DNA of 64,000 bases, taken from positions 20,808 to 84,807 of the forward strand of contig JAGSGJ010000001.1 of assembly GCA_023955225.1 (NCBI GenBank). Reading direction: 5' to 3'. The translations under genes and the position numbers were made by a program. Positions 16,368 to 26,593 of this stretch are shown here, in pieces; positions within the stretch are counted from its first letter, which is position 1, and each line of letters begins with the position of its first letter. The notes below the pieces were generated by a model. It was not told the DNA's origin. It searched no databases and saw only the letters and a program-made list of their open reading frames with translations. The stretch is from Sulfurovum sp. (GTDB lineage Bacteria > Campylobacterota > Campylobacteria > Campylobacterales > Sulfurovaceae).

Positions 16368-17789
16368 ATGGGCAGTGAGATAACTAAGAGAGAGTTTAGT
16401 GAAAAAGATTTTATAGCGTTTAAAAAAGCCTTGTTTAATGAGATCAAGTATGTACAAGCATTATTTGACAAAGGCTCAGAAGTTTTTTCAGATAGATACC
16501 GTATAGGCTACGAACTTGAAGCCTGTATTCTCACAAGTAGCAATCTTCCTAACCCCATAAACAAAAAAATACTGGATGACATTGATTCCCCTCTTTTTAC
16601 CAATGAACTTGCAAAGTATGACCTGGAGATCAATGGACATGTTTTTGAACTTGATGCCGGGTCACCTAAAGGGTTAGGCAAAGACATTTTGTCACTTTGG
16701 GAACAAGCTCAAAACTCTGCTAAAAAATTCGATGCAAAACTTGGACTCTTTGGTGTACTACCGAGTCTAAAGCTTGAACATTTTAACAAAGAGTTGTATC
16801 AGTCAGACATGCATAGATATACACTGGTATCTCAGCGTATGAAAGAATTAAGACATGAAAGTGTCAAGATCCTGTTTCATGGCGAGGATGAAATATCTTT
16901 ACAAAAAGATGATGTAATGCTTGAAGCGCTTGGCACCTCCTTGCAGATCCACCTTCAGGTTCCTTTTGATCAAGCAGTTGAATATTATCACGCTGCTCTA
17001 CTGGCATCTGTTGTGCTACTTGGATTTGGAGCCAATTCTCCTTTGGTTTTGGGTAAAAGAGCTTGGCATGAATCTCGCATCGCTATTTTTGAACAATCTG
17101 TAGATACAAGAGACAAAGAACGAAGAGAGCATGGTGAAGAGACAAGGGTACATTTTGCACATGGATACATAGACTCTTGGATGGACCTGTTTGAACAAAA
17201 CAAAATGTTTAAAATTATCTTTGCAGATGTAAAGAACAAACATGAAAGTGATCTACACCATTTTAACCTTCACAATGGCACGATCTGGAGATGGGTCCGT
17301 CCTATTTTAGGCACAGACAAAGAGGGAAAACATACACTGAGACTTGAGCTTCGTGTACTACCCTCTGGACCCACTCTTATAGATACACAGGTCAATATAT
17401 GGTTTTTCATAGGTCTCATCCATGGCTTAGTAAAATCAAAGATCAACCTTAAAAAAATACCCTTTGAAATGTTAAAAGATGATTTTTACTCTGTAGCAAA
17501 GACAGGGTTGGAAACTGAGTTTCATGAACCTAAAAATGCCGAAAGAGTCTCTTTGAAAGAGTGGATATTAAACGATGGACTGGCACTTACTAAAATGGGT
17601 CTTGACTCGTTAGGTATACATAATGTAGACATGTATCTCAATACCATAGAGCAAAGAACTTCAAGTGGACAAAATGGTGCTTCATGGCAACTTGAACATT
17701 TTAAAAAATTTAACAGCATTCCTAAACTTATGGAGGATTATATGCAAAATTCTGATCAAAATATTCCTGTACACAAGTGGAGTCTATAG
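16368..17789 (+). CDS. Glutamate-cysteine ligase-like (GCS family) ATP-dependent ligase
   Basis: 473 residues. The N-terminal RIGYELEACIL and FELDAGSP strands, FGVLPSL, and the ETRVHFAHGYIDSW and LRLELRVLPSGPTL segments resemble the carboxylate-amine ligase/glutamate-cysteine ligase superfamily. Such enzymes form an amide bond to a glutamate-like acid with ATP. Whether it makes gamma-glutamylcysteine is not certain; no glutathione synthetase gene is nearby. The stop codon abuts the ATG of the AstE-like gene, so the two are coupled and probably act on a common metabolite. Confidence 0.68.
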   Translation: MGSEITKREFSEKDFIAFKKALFNEIKYVQALFDKGSEVFSDRYRIGYELEACILTSSNLPNPINKKILDDIDSPLFTNELAKYDLEINGHVFELDAGSPKGLGKDILSLWEQAQNSAKKFDAKLGLFGVLPSLKLEHFNKELYQSDMHRYTLVSQRMKELRHESVKILFHGEDEISLQKDDVMLEALGTSLQIHLQVPFDQAVEYYHAALLASVVLLGFGANSPLVLGKRAWHESRIAIFEQSVDTRDKERREHGEETRVHFAHGYIDSWMDLFEQNKMFKIIFADVKNKHESDLHHFNLHNGTIWRWVRPILGTDKEGKHTLRLELRVLPSGPTLIDTQVNIWFFIGLIHGLVKSKINLKKIPFEMLKDDFYSVAKTGLETEFHEPKNAERVSLKEWILNDGLALTKMGLDSLGIHNVDMYLNTIEQRTSSGQNGASWQLEHFKKFNSIPKLMEDYMQNSDQNIPVHKWSL

Positions 17790-18815
17790 ATGCCCAATTT
17801 AACAATACTCGACCACATACCAAGTGCATTCCTCTCTATCTCTCATCGTGAGATAAAAGAACTTTTTGATACACCTACACTGATATATTTAAAAGGCGAG
17901 AAACATCCTGCACTGTTCATCTCCATCTTACTGCATGGCAATGAGTATAGCGGACTTCAAATCATGCAGGAGATACTAAAGAAATATCAAACCACTGATG
18001 GGTATAAACTACCAAGAGGCATATGGCTTTTTATAGGTAATGTAGATGCTGCACAAATGGGTGTAAGACTGAGAGACGGACAAATAGACTTTAACCGTGC
18101 ATGGCCAGGTACACCTGAACCTGACTCAGATACAGCAATATTAATACAGGAAGTGATGGATAGGATCACCCAAGATGAGCTATTTGCTTCTATTGACCTG
18201 CACAACAATACAGGTCAAAATCCTCCTTATGGGTGTATATCAGTAGTGAATGAGAAGAACAAATACCTCTCTAGCTTTTTTAACCATATTGCTATGGTGT
18301 TTCAATCACCCAAAGGTGTCTCAACCATGGCATTTGATGACATCTGTCCGGCTATCACCCTTGAGTGTTCAACCCCAGGAAATGAACCTGCAAAAAAAAG
18401 AGCATTTGAACTTATAGATGACCTGATGCATATGGATCATTTTCCTGAAAAGCCATTACCTGTTCATGACCTGCAGTTGGTTAAGAATAGCGCTACCATC
18501 AATATTAATGCAGATGTAACTTTCTGTTTTGAAGATGAAGAGTACAGTGATACTCTAGGATATGATCTTACATTGGTCAAAAACTTTGACCATCATAATT
18601 TTACACTATTAGAGAAAAATGAAATATTTGCATATTCAAAAGTCGCTAAACCGTTTTTAGTGATTTCACCGGATGGCCAGGATATCACAGATGAGATCAT
18701 ACAAAATGACAATGGAAATATATCCCTTAAAAAAGCACTGATGCCAGCCATGATCTCTATGGATAAAAAGATTGTACTTCAAGACTGTTTATGTTATCTG
18801 TTAGAAGACTATTAA
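17790..18815 (+). CDS. Succinylglutamate desuccinylase/aspartoacylase family (M14-like) zinc hydrolase
   Basis: 341 residues. Zinc ligands HGNE (ILLHGNEYSG, residues about 48-56) and the later ASIDLHNNTG motif, with the catalytic Glu in ITLECSTPGNE, follow the AstE/AspA pattern of N-acyl amino acid hydrolysis; RLRDGQIDFNRAWPG is the substrate-carboxylate binding region. It is encoded immediately after the GCS-like ligase, suggesting a paired ligation/hydrolysis or processing step. It ends with a 4-nt tail-to-tail overlap with the convergent permease. Confidence 0.8.
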   Translation: MPNLTILDHIPSAFLSISHREIKELFDTPTLIYLKGEKHPALFISILLHGNEYSGLQIMQEILKKYQTTDGYKLPRGIWLFIGNVDAAQMGVRLRDGQIDFNRAWPGTPEPDSDTAILIQEVMDRITQDELFASIDLHNNTGQNPPYGCISVVNEKNKYLSSFFNHIAMVFQSPKGVSTMAFDDICPAITLECSTPGNEPAKKRAFELIDDLMHMDHFPEKPLPVHDLQLVKNSATININADVTFCFEDEEYSDTLGYDLTLVKNFDHHNFTLLEKNEIFAYSKVAKPFLVISPDGQDITDEIIQNDNGNISLKKALMPAMISMDKKIVLQDCLCYLLEDY

Positions 18816-19525
18816 ATCTTTGCCATATCTTTTTTACAAAACCAGAGATAAATAGCCACTGAAATCCCCGCAGAACCCAAGATCATCAACATGACCATGA
18901 TCTGATACCGTACTGCTATCAAGGGATCAACCCCAGAAAGTATCTGACCGGTCATCATCCCCGGTAGTGACACTAACCCCACTGCAAAAAGTGCATTCAC
19001 TATGGGAATAAGTGCAGCTTTGTAAGATGTTGCTCTGGCTTCTAGATACGAATTACCTCTACCTACTTCACTTTCAAACCTCTCTGCAGAGATACTCACA
19101 GCATTCATAGAGTTAGCAAAGATCATCCCTGCTATAGGTATAAGAAACCGAGGTTCATACCAGGGGTTTAGATCCAATACGCCAAACACTACCATCATCA
19201 ATGTAAATACTCCACCAAAGAAAATAGCAATGAAAGCATGCAAATAAAGTGAGTTTTGTCGTTCTTGAACCGGACGCAGTGCGATGACACTTGCAGCAAT
19301 GAGCATCACAGAAAGTATCAAGACCACAAGATAAGGAGAATTGGTATCAAATATGTACGTTAAGACATACCCTATCAACATCAATTGTATGAGCATTCTA
19401 AAGAGTGCATAAAAAAGTGTAGCTTTATCTTGTGTCCAACGCATATATATTACGATCACTATTGCAACTGGTATCATGACCCAAAAAAGATTTAAAAGTG
19501 AGATATTGTAAATAGATATATTCAT
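18812..19525 (-). CDS. fetB: FetB-like (UPF0014/YbbM) ABC permease
   Basis: 237 residues with about seven hydrophobic segments; MIFANSMNAVSISAERFESEV and ARATSYKAALIPIVNALFAVG followed by SLPGMMTGQILSG are hallmark motifs of the iron-export permease FetB. In E. coli it pairs with the ATPase FetA, but no fetA is adjacent here, so the ATPase must be elsewhere or the protein works differently. The gene stands alone on the minus strand with its start 174 nt from the divergent nrtA. Confidence 0.82.
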   Translation of the reverse strand: MNISIYNISLLNLFWVMIPVAIVIVIYMRWTQDKATLFYALFRMLIQLMLIGYVLTYIFDTNSPYLVVLILSVMLIAASVIALRPVQERQNSLYLHAFIAIFFGGVFTLMMVVFGVLDLNPWYEPRFLIPIAGMIFANSMNAVSISAERFESEVGRGNSYLEARATSYKAALIPIVNALFAVGLVSLPGMMTGQILSGVDPLIAVRYQIMVMLMILGSAGISVAIYLWFCKKDMAKI

Positions 19526-19699
19526 ACTATATTATAGCAAGTTCACATTTACTCCTAAATATATACATTATTTTCTCAAAGATACTTATACTTCTTCTTA
19601 TAATTTTTATTCTTTTGGTTAAATTTTAATCAGTAGTATGTATATAAATTACTCCATAGTTGCTATACTTGCAGGACAAACATTAAAAAAGGATTTTAA

Positions 19700-21091
19700 A
19701 TGGCAAAAAGCATTATGAAGAAAGTCATAAGTCTTGGACTCGGTCTAAGTATCGCAACGACTTATTCTATGGCAGAATTAGAAAAAACGGATCTTAAAAT
19801 CGGATTTATCGCACTGACGGATTGCGCACCGATCGTAGTCGCTAAGGAAAAAGGTTTCTTCAAAAAGTATGGACTGAATGTACATGTAGCAAAAGAAGGG
19901 GGCGGATGGCCAGGGATTCAACAAAAAGTGATTTCTGGAGAGTATGATTTCTCACACGCTCTTGCAGGTATGCCGATTGCTGCTACTATAGGAATCAACG
20001 GTAATGCACACCTTCAGGCACTTTTGTCACTTGACTTCAATGGTAATGCGATCACATATGGCAATAAGATTATCAAAGAAATGGAAAAGTATGGTTTGGA
20101 TAAAACAGAAAGACCTGTTTCAGCAGCAAGTCTAAAAAAGTACATTGATGCAAAACACAAAGCAGAAGGTGACAGCTATAAACCACTGAGTTTTGGTATG
20201 GTTCACCCTGTGTCTACACATAACTATGAATTACGTTACTGGATGGCAGCGTCAGGGATCATTCCTGACTCAGACTGTACTATTAAACCATTTCCACCAC
20301 CAACGATGCCTTCAAACTTGATTGCAGGTAACATCGAAGGGTATTGTGTAGGTGAGCCTTGGAATTCAAGAATTGTACTTAAAGGTAAGGGTTCAGCACT
20401 TGTAACCAACTATGACATTTGGAACAACAACCCTGAAAAAGTACTTCAGGCAAGAGCAGATTTTGTTAAAAAGCACCCAGAGACGACCAAAGCAGTAATG
20501 AAAGCGATCATCGAAGCACAAATGTGGCTGGATGCATCATGGGAAAACAGAGAAGAAGCGATCGGTTTTCTTGCGAAAAAGAACTACGTAAAAGCACCTA
20601 AAGATGTACTTAGAAAATCTATGAGCGGTACTTTCCTTTATACCAAAGGTGTAGACAGCTCTAACCCGATGTTTAACACATTCGCTAACTACTATGCAGC
20701 ATACCCTTTCTACTCACACGGTATGTGGTTTATGACTCAAATGTATAGATGGGGACAAATTGACAAAGCTATAGATATGAAAAAAGTCATCGAATCTGTC
20801 TACAGACCTGACCTTTTTGCTGAAGTAGCAAAAGAAGTGGGATACACTTTACCACCAAGTGCATGGAAAAAAGATGGGGTGGATGAGTACAATAAATTCA
20901 TCGATGGTAAAGTATGGGATCCTAACAAAGCAGTTGAATATATCTTTGACGCAGAGGTAGTAAACTCAAAAGTAAGTAAAGAAGAGTTACTCAAGTCAAA
21001 TAGCTGGACAGTTGAGACTCAACAGCCAGAGTATGTTTGTCCTTATGGACCAGCTGGATGTGCAGACCCTAAATTTGTTACTAAGAAATAA
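19700..21091 (+). CDS. nrtA: Nitrate ABC transporter substrate-binding protein (NrtA/CmpA family)
   Basis: 463 residues with a signal peptide ending near YSMAELE. The mature part is a NrtA-type binding protein: LKIGFIALTDCAPIVVAKEKGFF, GGGWPGIQQKVISGEYD and IEGYCVGEPWNSR. It binds nitrate (or nitrite/cyanate) in the periplasm. C-terminal CPYGPAGCADPKF adds two cysteines. Codons are those of a highly expressed gene. A TATACT -10 lies near 19664 and AAGGA before the ATG. A structured 225-nt gap separates it from nrtB. Confidence 0.88.
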   Translation: MAKSIMKKVISLGLGLSIATTYSMAELEKTDLKIGFIALTDCAPIVVAKEKGFFKKYGLNVHVAKEGGGWPGIQQKVISGEYDFSHALAGMPIAATIGINGNAHLQALLSLDFNGNAITYGNKIIKEMEKYGLDKTERPVSAASLKKYIDAKHKAEGDSYKPLSFGMVHPVSTHNYELRYWMAASGIIPDSDCTIKPFPPPTMPSNLIAGNIEGYCVGEPWNSRIVLKGKGSALVTNYDIWNNNPEKVLQARADFVKKHPETTKAVMKAIIEAQMWLDASWENREEAIGFLAKKNYVKAPKDVLRKSMSGTFLYTKGVDSSNPMFNTFANYYAAYPFYSHGMWFMTQMYRWGQIDKAIDMKKVIESVYRPDLFAEVAKEVGYTLPPSAWKKDGVDEYNKFIDGKVWDPNKAVEYIFDAEVVNSKVSKEELLKSNSWTVETQQPEYVCPYGPAGCADPKFVTKK

Positions 21092-21095
21092 ACCT

Positions 21096-21298
21096 AAATA
21101 CAAAGCACTGTGCTTTGTATTTACAAGTGCCTGAAGTGAATCTAGCCTCCTTTGATGAATGTGTAATTATCTCCTTAACACACTTCAGGTACCTGTAAAT
21201 ACAAAGATGTCAACTCTTAAGAATCCTCAACTATCCATAGTTACCTCTTACTCTAGAGGCCATAACTATGTCAAATAGATACAGGATTTTTAAGAGTT
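21096..21298 (+). other. Structured nrtA-nrtB intergenic RNA with alternative hairpins
   Basis: Hairpin 1: perfect 13-bp arms at 21096-21108 and 21110-21122. Hairpin 2: 26-nt arms at 21113-21138 and 21181-21206, with 24 Watson-Crick pairs, one G-U pair and one mismatch. The two compete for 21113-21122, because AAATACAAAG occurs at both 21096-21105 and 21197-21206. Hairpin 3: arms 21212-21227 and 21283-21298 (15 of 16 pair), continued inside by CATAGTTA (21236-21243) with 21263-21270 and CCTCT (21244-21248) with 21255-21259. It ends 7 nt before the nrtB ribosome binding site. Confidence 0.75.
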
Positions 21299-21316
21299 CG
21301 CATTGAAGGAGAAAAA

Positions 21317-22126
<810 letters not shown>

Positions 22127-22131
22127 GCATA

Positions 22132-22923
22132 ATGAGTGAATTTTTAAGTTTAAAAAATATTGAAAAGAGATTCCCTATTCCGGGAAAAGAGGATTACATT
22201 GCGGTAATAGATGTCGATCTGGAAATTAAAAAAAATGAGATCATCTCGATCATAGGACACAGTGGGTGTGGTAAGTCAACCCTGCTCAATATGATCTCAG
22301 GACTTGACAAACAAACCGAAGGGAATATTGTCCTTAATGGACATGAGGTTAAAGGGCCTGGACCAGACAGAGCCGTGGTGTTTCAAAACCACTCCTTGCT
22401 TCCATGGTTGACTGTATACGAGAACATTGAGATGGCAGTCAAAAAAGTAATGCCTGAGCTTGATGCAATGGAGTTACGTGAACGTGTGGAAAAGTTTGTC
22501 TCTATGGTAAACCTGGATCCTGCCAAAGACAAACTTCCCGGTGAGATATCCGGAGGGATGAAACAGCGTGTAGGTATTGCCAGAGCACTTTCTATCCAAC
22601 CTGATGTATTGCTCATGGATGAACCTTTTGGAGCCCTTGACTCTTTAACCAGAGCCAATCTTCAAGAACATTTGATGCGTATACAGAAAAGTGTTGAAAA
22701 TACAGTGATCATCATTACTCATGATGTAGATGAAGCAGTACTTCTCAGTGACAGAGTGATCATGATGACCAATGGGCCTGAAGCGACCATCGGTGAGATA
22801 CTCGAAGTAAATCTAGAACGTCCAAGAAACAGAGTGGAACTTCAACATGACCCAGAGTACATCAGATGCAGAGAAGCCATCTTGAGCTTCCTTTATGAAA
22901 AGTTTGCCAAAGAAGACGAATAG
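22132..22923 (+). CDS. nrtC: Nitrate ABC transporter ATP-binding protein
   Basis: 263 residues. Walker A GHSGCGKST, Q-loop VFQNHSLLPWLTV (the LLPWLTV form is characteristic of NrtCD/SsuB/TauB ATPases), signature ISGGMKQR, Walker B VLLMDEPFGALD and ITHDVDEA are complete. It energises NrtA-NrtB. No fused NrtA-like C-terminal domain is present, so it is NrtD-like in length. ATG 22132 with AAAGG upstream is preferred to TTG 22123. Confidence 0.9.
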   Translation: MSEFLSLKNIEKRFPIPGKEDYIAVIDVDLEIKKNEIISIIGHSGCGKSTLLNMISGLDKQTEGNIVLNGHEVKGPGPDRAVVFQNHSLLPWLTVYENIEMAVKKVMPELDAMELRERVEKFVSMVNLDPAKDKLPGEISGGMKQRVGIARALSIQPDVLLMDEPFGALDSLTRANLQEHLMRIQKSVENTVIIITHDVDEAVLLSDRVIMMTNGPEATIGEILEVNLERPRNRVELQHDPEYIRCREAILSFLYEKFAKEDE

Positions 22924-23007
22924 TTTTAGCCATAAATTAATTCTCCTTATCCACTCTCATAGTATTTTCTCAAAGCTTTGATAGTGGTTTAAATATTGCT
23001 TCACTTG

Positions 23008-23319
23008 TCACCTATGAAAATTACCGACTTTCCTATTTTCTTCTAAAACTCTACTCATTAATTCTTCTATAACAGGCTCTAACTCATTTTCTGGTACTTT
23101 TATTGTAACTCCAAAAAAATGTTTTATTTTATCCAGAAATGTTTCATCCATCCCTTTTAGATATTCGTTTTGCATATTCTCTATTTCAACAAGCATTTTC
23201 TGAAGTACTTTTCTTTGCTCATTGAGTGTTCCATTCTCTTCATAGGACTCAAGTTGTGCTTCTATTGACATGATCCTAGGGATATACTTTTCTTCAAATT
23301 TGTTTTCTGCATGTCCCAT
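23008..23319 (-). CDS. Hypothetical protein, predicted helical
   Basis: 103 residues, charged and strongly helical (LESYEENGTLNEQRKVLQKM, VIEELMSRVLEENRKV), with no membrane segment or cysteine. The ribosome binding site is poor. Located between the nitrate ABC operon and a histidine kinase on the opposite strand. No family recognised. Confidence 0.5.
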   Translation of the reverse strand: MGHAENKFEEKYIPRIMSIEAQLESYEENGTLNEQRKVLQKMLVEIENMQNEYLKGMDETFLDKIKHFFGVTIKVPENELEPVIEELMSRVLEENRKVGNFHR

Positions 23320-23431
23320 TTCTTAATACCGATCCTTAAAAGTTATATTTATAGTATATAGGAAATTGACATAATATATTCACATTATATTTCCTATACG
23401 AAAATATGACATAAATATAACATTACTAAAG

Positions 23432-23437
23432 TATAAT
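23432..23437 (+). promoter_or_regulatory. -10 box of the histidine kinase gene, predicted leaderless start
   Basis: TATAAT ends 6 nt before ATG 23444; the intervening CATAT-like sequence has no Shine-Dalgarno. Confidence 0.5.
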
Positions 23438-23443
23438 TCATAT

Positions 23444-25093
23444 ATGAATTATGCACAAATATTATCCAAACTAAAACAATTACAACCTATAGAAAAATCT
23501 CTAGTAAGTACACTCTATACTCTTTCACAAAAAAGTCTCACAACCGCCATAATATTTACGATATTCATAACAATATTTTTATATTCTGAACTTTCATATA
23601 GCATTGTTCTATGGGCTGGTATATTGGTTCTATTTTTATTATTTAGACTCTATCAGACATATCTTTTTAAGAAAAATTCTCAATTATACTCCATTGAAAT
23701 ATGGTATAAAAAATTCATGATATATGCTTTTATATCAGGATTGATGGTCTCAACACTTGGTTTTGTTTTTATACATTATGTAAATGCATATTATCAACTT
23801 TTTATCCTAGCATCTTTATTAGGACTCACAGCAGGTGCTGCGACTTCGTTATCTTCAGATATTCGCATTGCTCTAACTTATATTAGTATTATTATGATTC
23901 CTTTGATTTCATCTATGATAATGATCAACACATCATTATCTTTGATACTTGCAATACTCATGATATTGTTTTTCTTATCACAAGTCATTATGATACGTCA
24001 GAACTATTCACAAGAGCAAAAAATTCAAGAATTGAGCGTGGAAAAAAACTTACTGAATAACTTATTTTCAGAAGCACCTCTTGGAATGTTCTCTTATGAT
24101 AAAAACTTAAACATTTTATATGCGAATAGAAAATTACATAAGATGTTTGAGTATGAACATCGAACTATAACGGGGATGAACCTTAATTCACTCTTTGATT
24201 CAACTATAATAGGTGTATTTCATAATATTCTTACACAAGGTACTCAGTCATATTCAGGACCTTATATCACTATGAATGATAGATATCTTTGGATAGAAAC
24301 AACAGGATTTCCTTTTAAAAATACTAATGATGATATTCTTGGGGGGATAGGAATTATAGAAGATAAAACCATAGAATATACACACAAAAAAGAGCTTGAA
24401 TCCCTGCACGAAAAACTTCAAGATCAAATAGAACACAATCAACTCCTCCTAGATGAAAACAAACAGTTCATCTCCGATATGGTACATCAGATAAGAACAC
24501 CCATGTCAGTCATCATGACCAATACTTCCCTCATAGAGATGAAGTCTGAATCACAAGTTTCTTCTTATGTCACACAGATAAATTCAGCCATAAACATGCT
24601 CTCTAACTCTTATGAAGACCTCTCCTATATCATCTCAAATGATACGATAGAATACAAAGATATAGAGCTTGATTTAAGCCATTTTATCAATGAAAGAATT
24701 GACTTTTTTGAAGTCATATCTGATGCCAATAATAAGAGCATATCTAGCAGTATTGAAAGCGATATAAAGGTAACTATGAATGATACAGAACTCGAAAGGC
24801 TTATCGATAACAATCTGTCTAACGCCATTAAACACAGTAACGATGAGAGTGAGATAGAGGTTATGTTAGATAAAAATAATTCAGACATAGTCTTACAATT
24901 TATCTCTAAGGGGGAAAATATCCATGATGTCACTAAGATATTTGATAAAAATTATACGGAGTCTTATGGTGCAAAGAGAAGTTTGGGATTGGGTTTGAAT
25001 ATGGTAAGAACTATTTGTGAGAAAAACAATATCAGCTATAGTGTACACTCGGAAGATAACACAAACACTTTTACATATATTTTTAAAGTTTAA
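23444..25093 (+). CDS. Membrane sensor histidine kinase (orphan)
   Basis: 549 residues. Residues about 30-185 carry six or more hydrophobic helices, followed by a short coil, a PAS-like domain (about 205-305, FSEAPLGMFSYDKNLNILYAN), a coiled coil and the dimerisation box DMVHQIRTPMS with phospho-acceptor His348. The N box is DNNLSNAIKHS and the G2 box LGLGLNMV, but the usual DxGxG G1 box reads SKGENI, so ATP binding may be weakened. No response regulator is adjacent. The gene lies between nrtABC and narK, so nitrate sensing is a guess only. Confidence 0.82.
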   Translation: MNYAQILSKLKQLQPIEKSLVSTLYTLSQKSLTTAIIFTIFITIFLYSELSYSIVLWAGILVLFLLFRLYQTYLFKKNSQLYSIEIWYKKFMIYAFISGLMVSTLGFVFIHYVNAYYQLFILASLLGLTAGAATSLSSDIRIALTYISIIMIPLISSMIMINTSLSLILAILMILFFLSQVIMIRQNYSQEQKIQELSVEKNLLNNLFSEAPLGMFSYDKNLNILYANRKLHKMFEYEHRTITGMNLNSLFDSTIIGVFHNILTQGTQSYSGPYITMNDRYLWIETTGFPFKNTNDDILGGIGIIEDKTIEYTHKKELESLHEKLQDQIEHNQLLLDENKQFISDMVHQIRTPMSVIMTNTSLIEMKSESQVSSYVTQINSAINMLSNSYEDLSYIISNDTIEYKDIELDLSHFINERIDFFEVISDANNKSISSSIESDIKVTMNDTELERLIDNNLSNAIKHSNDESEIEVMLDKNNSDIVLQFISKGENIHDVTKIFDKNYTESYGAKRSLGLGLNMVRTICEKNNISYSVHSEDNTNTFTYIFKV

Positions 25094-25154
25094 TTTGAAG
25101 AGAGTCTTTTGTATATCTAGTAATCATGATCATGCCTAAAGTGACAGAGAGGGA

Positions 25155-26435
25155 TTATATAATCCCTCCTGATTTGATACCCCATGTAGTTCTCCATCTG
25201 CTCTTGACTAAACTCACTCCAGCGATGGCGATCAAGGTATTTGCAGCGATAAACATAAAGCCTATAGTGTAATCACCAAACATCAGTGTCGATGCCCCGA
25301 GTATCTCTAAAATAGCCACACCGCCAAGTGCACCGGCTGCTCCAATGATACCAGTCATAATACCTATATCTTTGGAAAATCTCTGTGGTACGAGTTGAAA
25401 CAGAGCACCATTTGCCATACCAAGATTTGCCATGATGAGAAACATCACAAGAATCGCAAACCAAAATGGCAATTCTATAAAGGCATTCATAAAGATAAGC
25501 ACGGCAACACTTGTCAGGAAAATATACAGTGATCTAATTCCCCCTATTTTATCGGCAATCGCACCACCTACAGGTCTAAGAAGAGCACCTGCCATAATAC
25601 AAAGTGCTGCAAAATAACCGGCAACTACATGTATGTTCTCTTCTCCTAAGACCTCTACTCCAAACAGTTCCATATCATCAAAATACATCGCCATAAGGTA
25701 CACTTTCATATACATGGCAAAGCCTACAAATGCACCAAAACTCACTGCATAAAAGAGGTTGAACCACCATGTATCCCTGTCTTTTAACAGTCTTACATAA
25801 TCTGATACATTTTTAGGTCTTGGTACATACACTTCTTTGGGTGCATCTTTTGCCATCAAAACATAAACGATAAAAACGAGTAAAGATAAAACAGCTGCCA
25901 CTAAAAATACTGATTGCCATCCCCATACTTCAGCGATCTTAGGAGCAAAAAGAAAACCAAGAACTACACCCATGTTTCCTATACCCGCGATACCAAGTAC
26001 AACACCTTGTAATCTGGGTGGATACCATTGCCCCGCCTGAGGTAAAGCCACTGCAAACGATGCCCCTGCAAAACCTAACCCTACACCCACTAATAACAAT
26101 TCTTCATAAGAGATATGTTCACCAAATGAAGCCACATAGAACAATGTCAATATCACAATAGCCTGTGCACCCAAAGCAGTCTTCTTCGCACCAATCCTAC
26201 CCACTAAAAAACCAAGTAGGATACGAAGTAATGCTCCTGAAAGTATAGGAACGGAAAGTAAAGTAGCTGTCTCAGAAGCTGTCATTAAAAATCCATAATC
26301 AGCCAAGCTGTCTGAGATCTCTGTTGCAAGTGGGCCGAGCATAGTCCAGACCATAAAACTAAAATCAAAATACAAGAATGCTGCAAATAAGGTAGAGGGA
26401 CTCCCCTCTCCTTTTAATCGGTTAAAACCTATCAT
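25155..26435 (-). CDS. narK: Nitrate/nitrite MFS transporter (NarK family)
   Basis: 426 residues, about twelve transmembrane segments. Two NarK-type nitrate signature regions are visible: GLGFAGASFAVALPQAGQW, followed by GIAGIGNMGVVLG, and, in the second half, ANLGMANGALFQLVPQRF followed by GIIGAAGALGG. It takes up nitrate or exchanges nitrate with nitrite. ATG 26435 with AAGGAG upstream is chosen; the open frame to 26489 has no ribosome binding site. Complements the high-affinity nrtABC importer 2 kb away. Confidence 0.9.
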   Translation of the reverse strand: MIGFNRLKGEGSPSTLFAAFLYFDFSFMVWTMLGPLATEISDSLADYGFLMTASETATLLSVPILSGALLRILLGFLVGRIGAKKTALGAQAIVILTLFYVASFGEHISYEELLLVGVGLGFAGASFAVALPQAGQWYPPRLQGVVLGIAGIGNMGVVLGFLFAPKIAEVWGWQSVFLVAAVLSLLVFIVYVLMAKDAPKEVYVPRPKNVSDYVRLLKDRDTWWFNLFYAVSFGAFVGFAMYMKVYLMAMYFDDMELFGVEVLGEENIHVVAGYFAALCIMAGALLRPVGGAIADKIGGIRSLYIFLTSVAVLIFMNAFIELPFWFAILVMFLIMANLGMANGALFQLVPQRFSKDIGIMTGIIGAAGALGGVAILEILGASTLMFGDYTIGFMFIAANTLIAIAGVSLVKSRWRTTWGIKSGGII

Positions 26436-26593
26436 TTTTACTCCTTTAGGATAAATATTATAGTCAAGTATACATGAAAAGTATATCAAAATTAAAGATA
26501 TACTGATTAAATATTATACATATATATGTATATATAGTATACAGATATTAGATATACTTTATAATGAAAATTTTTTAGAGAAAAGGAGCAACT

